The translations under genes were made by a program, and so were the position numbers. Below are positions 56,071 to 64,000 of a stretch of DNA of 64,000 nt, one piece after another. The stretch spans positions 23,386,694-23,450,693 of the forward strand of contig OY829646.1 in the NCBI GenBank assembly GCA_963691815.1. The letters are read 5' to 3'. Position 1 is the first letter of the stretch, and each line of letters starts with the position of its first letter. This DNA comes from Echiichthys vipera. Its lineage: Eukaryota > Chordata > Actinopteri > Perciformes > Trachinidae. Under the pieces are notes generated by a model. The model saw only the letters and a list, made by a program, of their open reading frames with translations. It had not been told where the DNA came from and searched no databases.

Positions 56071-57663
56071 TTCAAAAAGAGCTTCTGTGCTCAGAAACTT
56101 TATCCTGCATATATTGTGTGTCCAATGGTTTCACTGATTTACTGCATTTTTTTATGATTCTAAATACCAATGAAAAGACCTTGAGATAGAAATAAATTCT
56201 TACAAATGTACTCGTTTTAAGTCTGTTAGCTCAAAAAAATGTATTTTCCTTGTATCATATAAATTATTAGAAAATTCACTCTCTTGCAAAAGGTTACACT
56301 TCACAGATCTGGGCCAAATGTAGTTCCAAGTTAAAAAAAACTGCCAGATAGGATTCAAGGAAAGTGTGCTGTAGCTAATAAATTCTTGCTTTTCCTCTGT
56401 TTTTCTTGCTAAGTATCCAAGAATCACGGGTGACCTTCTAAAGCTGGCTTTGGTACGTGTTGAAAGGAGGTGGGTAGTCAAATTAGGTTGTGCACCATGT
56501 GTGTTTGCCAGACACAGTTATCAGAGGTGAGCCAGGTCAAAAGGCACTGCAGGTTTAGTTATGTGCTGAAGCAGAGAAAAGTTTATAGTAACGCTGACAT
56601 GGCGGAATCAGAAATCATCTGACTTTAATTGGATTGCAACACAACTGTTTGTTAACATGGATCAGAGTGTTTGTGTGTTTTCACTTAGCCACACTAGGAC
56701 TTCTGGAATTGTGCAGCAATAACCCTCCGTTCAGAGGATGAATACTAGGAAGCCTTTTATATCTTGTTTATCTCTCCATAGACTTTATATCCTCATCAGC
56801 ATGACGAAAAGACCAACAAGACTCCGCGTCTGTTCTCCAGCTGTATTCCGGATGAGCCCGGACCGCAACATTTTAATACTCACTCTGTCATATCTGACAT
56901 TCAAGAAATCCACTGCCAGTGACCAGATTGGAAGCCCTCTGAAACCATGATATAAATTTACATGACGTGTTGATTTCGGGGGGGAAACTAATGCACATAC
57001 TGGAAGGCTTTACACACCAAAGGGCACGTCTCGTGAAGAAAAGATGATCTGTGCCTTCCTTAACTGCTCCATTCATTGTGCAAAAACAGCGCTTTTCACA
57101 GTCCGCTTCTCTGCAGTGGAAAAAACCCAAACTGAAGGGGATGTGTTGAGGTTTGGTCCCACTGGAGTGACTCTGCGTCTCTATGTAAGCAGGTGCTCTC
57201 AGGGCCCATGTGTGTCATGGAGGCCAAAAAATCCATAAAAGTCTCTGCTTGTTAAACTGCACTACCCTACTCCAGTGCTTTCTCTCTGTGTATGTTCACC
57301 TTAGTGGTGGGGCAACAAGTCCGGCTAAAATTCAGCATTGTGGAGTTCTTGGAGGGTATACAGTCAAGAAACTCAACACATGTCTCTGCCTTGTCCTAGT
57401 AAACACAGCTGTTTCTGCGTCCCCACGTCACCTCTCTTGGTCTGAACTCTTTCGCCCAGAATTCCACTGACCAAACAAACCATGCAGGTCAACACAGCAG
57501 CAGTGGCCAGTTTATGCTCAACTGTGCTGAACAATTATTAGTTTAGAGCTCAGAGGCTTCTCTGCTGAGCGTTGCCTTCTGTGAGCTCTGTGTCTGATAT
57601 GCTTTCATCAGGGATATCAGTATCATATAATACAATTCACTGCCTATAATGGCGATATGACTA

Positions 57664-57665
<2 letters not shown>

Positions 57666-57734
<69 letters not shown>

Positions 57735-57758
57735 ATATATATATATATATATATATAT
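57666..57758 (+). repeat. (CTAT)n plus (AT)n compound microsatellite
   Basis: About 16 CTAT units followed by about 27 bp of AT. Confidence 0.97.
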
Positions 57759-60700
57759 GACTTATGAATTAGCCTTGAATCACAACACAAGTAAATCCGT
57801 TTTATTTATTTTCACCTTTTGCGTATGCAGTTAACAATGCAATGAGGTTGAACTGAATAATTTCCTCCTGCTTTAATGTCATAGTTTACACTTAGTATGT
57901 GGTTGTTTATGACTGTGTTTACTGATGCTCGTTTTGATGACACAACATTCAAGTTGCGCTGATAAAGGCAGCTTCAAATGAAAAACATCAAATTGTATAG
58001 AATTATTGTCAGTAAAGATTTTCTAAAATCACAATTTTAATACTTTGCACATACCTCAGCAGAAGTAAAATGAATCCAATCCAAATGGTTGCATCCAGAT
58101 ATAACAACACTGAACATGACATATTTAAGTACAACTAGATGGATGTCTTCACATTCATCAAGGCCACCATCCAGAGGGGACATCTAACACTAATACCACA
58201 GCCATTGTTTCAGTTGACAGAGAAATCTGCTTTTGCATCTTTTTCTTATTCTCCACATACATACTGGAAAATCTATTCAAATGGAAAGTGAGATCATCGA
58301 GGATGTCATCATCAGTCTTTCCAGTCCCATCTGATGGTCTTTATGTTCCTCTGACATGAACAAAGTACTTATTTAAAACCCAAACCATGATTTTCCCCCT
58401 TTACCTAACCAAGTTCTTTCTGCGTCTTAACCACTGTGTTGTCACTTCCAATAAATAAACACATTTCTTTTTCAACAATGATTTGTTACTTTCTTAGAAG
58501 GCACAACAAAATGATGTTGTCCTATTGATAGGCGAATCAGATGCTTCTATGTATGATACTGTATAATAAACTATAGCGACGTTTAGCTTACCATTTTTGT
58601 ACGTACTTTACAGCTGACTGATTATTTTAGTCAGGGGCTCAAAACTGTGAGACCTTTACCAGTGCAGTTATTTAAGTTTTATCCATAGGTGACAATCTTA
58701 AAGGTCAGAGGTCAGAGGTTAGGAACCTCAAAGCCACATCAGGACCATTGTTGTCAGTGGTTATTTAAAATATCCTCTATCAACATTTTGAATCCTCGCA
58801 GCAACAAAAATCATAGCACAACACTACACTATACTATTAATAGTAAAAATAGCACAAATGCTTTGGCTCTTCAAATCAGAAGTACTGTGGTGTCATTGGA
58901 ACATATGATACTCTATTTTCTCAGTTTGCTTTGGTGCATAATGTGGCCTGGAAAGTCTTTTACATTTATAAGAGCGTTGTGAAACCTTATACACCTCAAG
59001 CAGAGGCCTGGCCGCCTCATAAAAGGGTGCTTAAAAGTGTTCTTGTATGTTCAAGATAAGGGGGCTTTGAGGACATTTTATGAATTGGATTTGGACCACA
59101 GAACTTGGGTAGCTTGAGGATCACTTTATAGTTAAACTTTATAGTGCACTGATCTAACAGTGGGATACTGTTTGAAGGCTGAATTTGCATTGGCATACCA
59201 TTTTGTCTATTTCCATTGCTTAAGTGGTACAAGATTTATTGGACAGTACTCTAAAGTTTCTCAGAGTACTCAAAGCAGACATTCCTTTGGTTATTGTCCT
59301 GTTTAAGTCTACAAGTGTGCAAACAATACAGATTCATTCCAGGGTTGCATGCATCTTTTCTTTTGATTGGCTTTGGTTCCAAAATTAAAGGGTAAAAAGT
59401 GACCACATTTTTTCTACAAGAGGGTGATTTGTGGGTTGACAGCACAGCTAATCTCCACTATTTTTTTTCCTGCCATAGCAAATACTTGTACTTCAAAAAG
59501 CAAACATCTTCTTTAAAGATATTTGTTCTCTTCCTTTGTGGCATAATTCAACTAATTTGTTGAACATTCAAATTCAAATTTGAAGGGCTACCTCTTCTCA
59601 CAGAGCCCCTGATTGAAATTCAGACCACGGTGAAAGCAGCTCTCTGCACAGCTATATTTAGGTGGAGCGGTTTCCAGTCATAAATCTATAACACAAAGAA
59701 GACTGCTGTCTGTCTCTGCTACCTGAGAGGGCAGTGGACTGCACTGACCTGACTGGGCAGAAAGACACATACTGTCCTTCCTTACTAGCTAACAGCAGTG
59801 TTTATAGGATGAATGTTTACGACCATTAGCAATTAGTTGTTTTGATATGAGCTCTACAGACAGAAAGGGAATGAGTGAGTGCAAAATGATCCCTGATTGA
59901 ACCAAACTGAACCTTTCGGTCTGTGCTTTGGCAGCAGGTCTCATCAGACTGTTGGAGGCGTTGTAAGCCATATTTTCTGCCTTTCAAGGCAATGGAGAAG
60001 ACAATTAGGAGCAGTGGACTCATCTCAATCACTATCATCTTAGCACTAAATGTTGACTCACTATTTCTGTTTTCTCTCTCACAGGTTTGACATTTTTTCC
60101 TTCACTTGTTGGTCTATTTGTCCTTTGTTTTAAGGTTGTGAGATGATAGTGATTAAGCCGTTTTTTAAAGGTCACACATTGTAAAGTGAGATTTTCATGT
60201 CTGTTCTGATTATAAATCAGGATGAGGTGCTTGCATAAAATTAAAATGCTCAGTCTACAGAGAAATGCACACAGTTCGTATTCAGAAACTGTGCCTTTAA
60301 ATGAGCTGCCAGGACTTCTGTACAGTTCTGATACCACAACTATACTATACAAGTAGGTAGAAAGTGCTGCTTCGGTTCATGAGTGTACCAGCACTGATCC
60401 AGCGCTCCACTTCCGCCATAGGGACGGACCAAACTCCACTCATCTGAACACAATGCCCACACTTCCATGACACAAGTCAGTCAATTTTTTAGGTAACATC
60501 ATTATCAAAGAGTGAAATCAGCAATGAGATGGAAAGTAAGTCTTCTAGCCTAATATGAAGTTTTGAATATTAGCAAAAATATCAACAAGGTGTAGTAAAC
60601 TTCTGTCTGTGAAATATTTTCCATTGTTATTGAGTCTGCACGACAGCTTTGAAAATGTGATGAGTGACCACAATATTATTTTATTATATTCTCAGCATAT

Positions 60701-61915
60701 TTAGAAAGATAGTTTTTGAGTAATCTATAGTGTTAACAGTCCACTTGTTTCATGTGGTGCACGTTTTCATGGTTTGAAAGTTCTTACAAAACTTTGCCAG
60801 ATGCAAATTTGATTTTAATACCTCTGATTTGCTGATGTCACTGTTTCCCCGCTCTTTCCACACTAGCATAATTCAATAAAACTGTGGCACAGCTACAGTA
60901 ATCCCTTCATGCCCTTCAGTAGAGAGAATCAAGCAGGTCTACGGAGAGCATTTGGAGATTGCATAATATTTATACTTCAGCAAATATCCAAGCTCCAAGA
61001 TGTTTGACAGTGTCTCAAACATTCACAACAGACAGCTGGTCTCTGATGCAGAAAGAGGAACTACTGTAATATAAATAGTTTGCATATTGTTGTGTAAAAG
61101 AACACTTGTCAGTACAGACAGGACCCCTGCCTCTGGACTCGCTCCACCCAGGACGTGGTGGATGACATTGGCGGCTGAGAGCGAGCGTTCAGCTTTTTAA
61201 CACAAATCACTGTGCTCTCTGCTGAGCCTGACAGATCAATAAGACTGCCAGCACAGCAGGCCTCTGAGAAGGAAACCAACATCATATCAGAAACACAGCT
61301 GAACCTCTTAACAGTGACAAAACCCTGAGTGCAACAAGGTGCCCATTTGCAACTTGCTCATGTTCCTGTTTAAATGGCCTAGTTAACTGTTGAATGGGTG
61401 GGTGAGTGGCCACATTCTGTGATCTGAGGAATGTTAGCTAGAAAGCATGGACATCTCTGAGATCTCAAAATACAGTAACCTTTGTTCAAAACTACACTTC
61501 AAGCTAATAATGAACGATACAATTTTTGAACAATTCGTAGATATTATTGAGAAAACACAGTCCCTCACCTGCAACCTTTAATAGTGATTACTAACAGTAT
61601 TAATCTGAGACACTGAAGGTTTGTCCTTTGTAGTTTATTTATGAATTTCATATTAAAATGTTCAAAGGAACCCTGCCTGGTTTCAAATGTCATATGCTGT
61701 GCTTTCTTTGAGGTGTCAAAGGGAGAGCAGAGAGAGATAAAGATCATAAAGCATAAATCTGTTTACACAGAAGCAATGTCCATCATGCACTTGCTTCCAG
61801 TCATGTCTTTGTTTCCCAATGTTACTCCTACAGGATGAAATAGTAAAGTGATTTAACCCCTCAATCCTCCATCTCTTGCTCATAGCTAATGTAATTCAGC
61901 ACAGATCAGCACGGA

Positions 61916-62527
61916 AGAGCGCTTTTACACCAGCCTTATGTAGTAGGCCTACGGTTGACTTGAACTTCGGTGCTTTTCCTCATTTGCTATGGTTCGTTTG
62001 TGCAGGTGGGAATGTAGCGATCATACTCGGGTGTGCACCAGACGTGGACCCAATAAGCGGACCGAGACCACCTCTTCTACCAGTTTGCGGTTTGTTTGTG
62101 GTGAGAACGTGATCGGACCTGGGTCCACACTGCAGAAAGCTCTGCGCTTTCTTTGGACCAACCTAGCTCCTGTACGCAGCTACGTGATTTACGTAATGAT
62201 TAAGTAACCCCCCGTCACCACAGCAACAACAACACAAGACGTAACGACCAACGTCAAAATCCGAGTAGCATCCAGCTGCAGACCCGGAGCACAAGCCCCT
62301 GAGACTCCTGAGAGGACGAGGGACAGGGGGAAAAAAGGCAATTCTGACCAGTCCGAAGAGCAGTTCAGACTTTATTCATCCGACCAATGAGTGAAGTGCT
62401 TTTATTTCCTTTTTTTGTCCCAAACCTTTATTGATCCGAAGAGCAGGTCCATTTTGGTTCACTTCAGCACTTCATAAACTGATTCAGACCAGATCAAATG
62501 AATAGGCGTGAAAGCTGGAAAAAAATG

Positions 62528-62574
<47 letters not shown>

Positions 62575-62650
62575 TTTTTGCATTTGGTGCATACATGGGA
62601 AACATCAGGGAAGTGGACTAGAAACAGACTATCAGGTGTGAAAGCGCCTT
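61916..62650. mobile_element. Non-autonomous DNA transposon with inverted ends
   Basis: The left end AGAGCGCTTTTACACC (about 61916-61931) and right end GGTGTGAAAGCGCCTT (62635-62650) are inverted repeats with small differences. The interior has GGTTCGTTTGTGCAGGTGGG and GTTTGTGGTGAGAACGTGAT, blocks I recognise from a fish element, and a (TA)n array at 62530-62571. No transposase frame. Confidence 0.6.
62530..62571 (+). repeat. (TA)n microsatellite inside a DNA element
   Basis: About 40 bp of pure TA. Confidence 0.95.
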
Positions 62651-64000
62651 GAAACTGAGACTGAGCTGTGATGATGTAGCACATGGAACAGAATAATTAG
62701 AGGAGGGTACACTCTGCTATTCTTCTGACTATGTCAAATACAGCTTTCCCTCTGTTGTGGTTGGTACGAGTGAATGATACAAACTGTCATCAACCGTGAT
62801 TGGAAATAGGATATGGCCTTTTGTAAACACCTGACAACAACATAGATGTTATTTGAACCTCTGGCTCATGATACACCTGCAGTACAGGATATTTCTAGTC
62901 TCCAATCCACTTAATTTGCTTGTCTTTTGGTTGTAGCAGTAAACTAGAGAACACCCAGAGAAAGCCAAACAAACACAGGGGGAAAATATCCTAACAATTC
63001 ACATATGAAAGGTCTGATGTGACGGGTAAGCCTGAAATGTGGGTAACTTCTTTACATTCTCTTTGTGATAAAGCGTAAAGTTGTAAAGTTTTATAGCTGA
63101 CTCGTAAAATGTGCATACTTTTCTGCCGGTTTCCTTTAAAATTGCTGTATCTCATGGCAACCTGATATGATGCTGTCCTCCACAGTGTCCCATACCACAG
63201 TAGTATGACTTTTTCGAGCTAACGCTCTATATGCAGCAATGGCCTGATTGCAAGCCAAGCACATACCGTACTGTATATGCCAGTCAGTGAAATGTAAACT
63301 TTGAGAATTGAACCACTTAGCTTTATGGGATTATATAATCTTATATAACTTCTTTCAACATCAGAGATTCCTCTGCTGATTGGGTTCAGGCTAAACGTCA
63401 CAGACCAGATACGGTTTCAAATGGAAAGAGAACACTATTTTGCTAATTTCTGTGATGCATGAGTAGAAAAAGGGAATTAACCACCAATATGTTGTTTAGA
63501 TTATACCCACTGTTGTGGATATGGTTGCCATCAGCCTCAGGGGTGAATAAAGGATTTATTTCTGTCTGTATGATTTTAGGGATTCAGTAATTAAGATATA
63601 AAAACAAATGAGAAATGGTTTCAATATGCAGAATACACTTTTGTTATCAGGTTACATTGAGTCACTGCAGCCCCTCTGAGCTTCTGTGCTGATGAGCACC
63701 CTCTGACATCATCACATCGCTGTGACTTCAGGCTAAAAAACTTTCTGGTCATCTGTCCACATCTAGAGCTCTTGTATCAAGGTTGCACTATTTAGATGTC
63801 AAGAGCAAGAGCAGCAAGCAAATTCTTTCTTATGATATGCCTTTGTGTTCTTTAATTCCAAGTGGTTGTGATATAAATCCTTAAATCCTCACTATAATGA
63901 ATCGACTATTGCAATGATCAACCCAACGTGGCCTTGTTACTTGAAATATAATCATTTCTATATTCTGACCTGACAAACCTTTGCCCATATGAGTAAAGGT

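Larger units (their letters stand above)
42421..64000. other. Gene-poor intergenic region downstream of crispld2
   Basis: No exon chain or known protein family found on either strand. The longest frame (52355-52837, 160 codons) is unrecognised. The region holds the repeats listed separately. Stretches between them (46600-50860 apart from a repeat-like part at 49440-49720, 50990-53560, 56070-61900 apart from microsatellites, 62660-64000) show nothing I can name. A gene with very short exons could be missed. Confidence 0.55.

Noticed and set aside
57666..57731. Regular repeats considered as a CRISPR-like or satellite array
   Set aside because: Simple CTAT microsatellite without spacers.
42421..64000. 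Search for zdhhc7, the expected next gene
   Set aside because: No DHHC motif or palmitoyltransferase-like frame was found in the translations I examined.

Overview
The window is vertebrate nuclear DNA, most likely from a teleost fish. Genes are split by GT-AG introns, and long CA/TG, TA and CTAT microsatellites are present. Many interspersed repeats look like families common in fish genomes (recognised from memory, not searched). Two protein genes lie head to tail on the + strand in the order usp10 then crispld2, the same neighbour pair as on human chromosome 16q24. No protein gene was found on the - strand or after about 42.4 kb.

Region 1 (1-21.87 kb) is usp10, the ubiquitin-specific protease of the G3BP/p53/40S-ribosome pathways. 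Thirteen coding exons join in frame (every splice phase was checked) into 851 codons plus stop. Only the short first coding exon, normally about 7 residues, was not found; it probably lies upstream of the window. The catalytic Cys, His and Asp motifs, the PABP-binding PAM2 motif and an FGxF G3BP-binding motif are all present.

Two usp10 introns each carry a copy of a 149-bp segment that differs at only 2 positions. Each copy folds as a box H/ACA snoRNA: hairpin, H box ACAGCA, hairpin, ACA three bases from the end, with 14- and 16-nt pocket-to-box spacing. The first pocket can pair with the 18S rRNA segment around human U863, a site I associate with SNORA24. This is the main non-protein discovery in the window.

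Region 2 (21.9-27.2 kb) is intergenic and holds a SINE-like insertion with a 16-bp target-site duplication. Region 3 (27.2-42.4 kb) is crispld2. It has a TATA promoter, a probable non-coding first exon, then 14 coding exons joining in frame into a 518-residue secreted protein (signal peptide, RTRR processing site, CAP domain, Cys-rich knot, Pro/Lys/Thr linker, two LCCL domains). The two LCCL domains share the same exon layout, including a 131-nt exon in each.

Region 4 (42.4-64 kb) is a long gene-poor stretch. It holds decayed LINE, SINE-like and DNA-transposon-like repeats, a directly repeated pair of about 200 bp, microsatellites, and a perfect 24-bp-stem hairpin at 52242-52298. The open frames there are short and were not recognised.

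usp10 and crispld2 have no evident joint biochemical role, and their adjacency reflects old synteny. The usp10-snoRNA pairing is suggestive because USP10 acts on 40S ribosomal subunits while the predicted snoRNA target is 18S rRNA; that link is inference.
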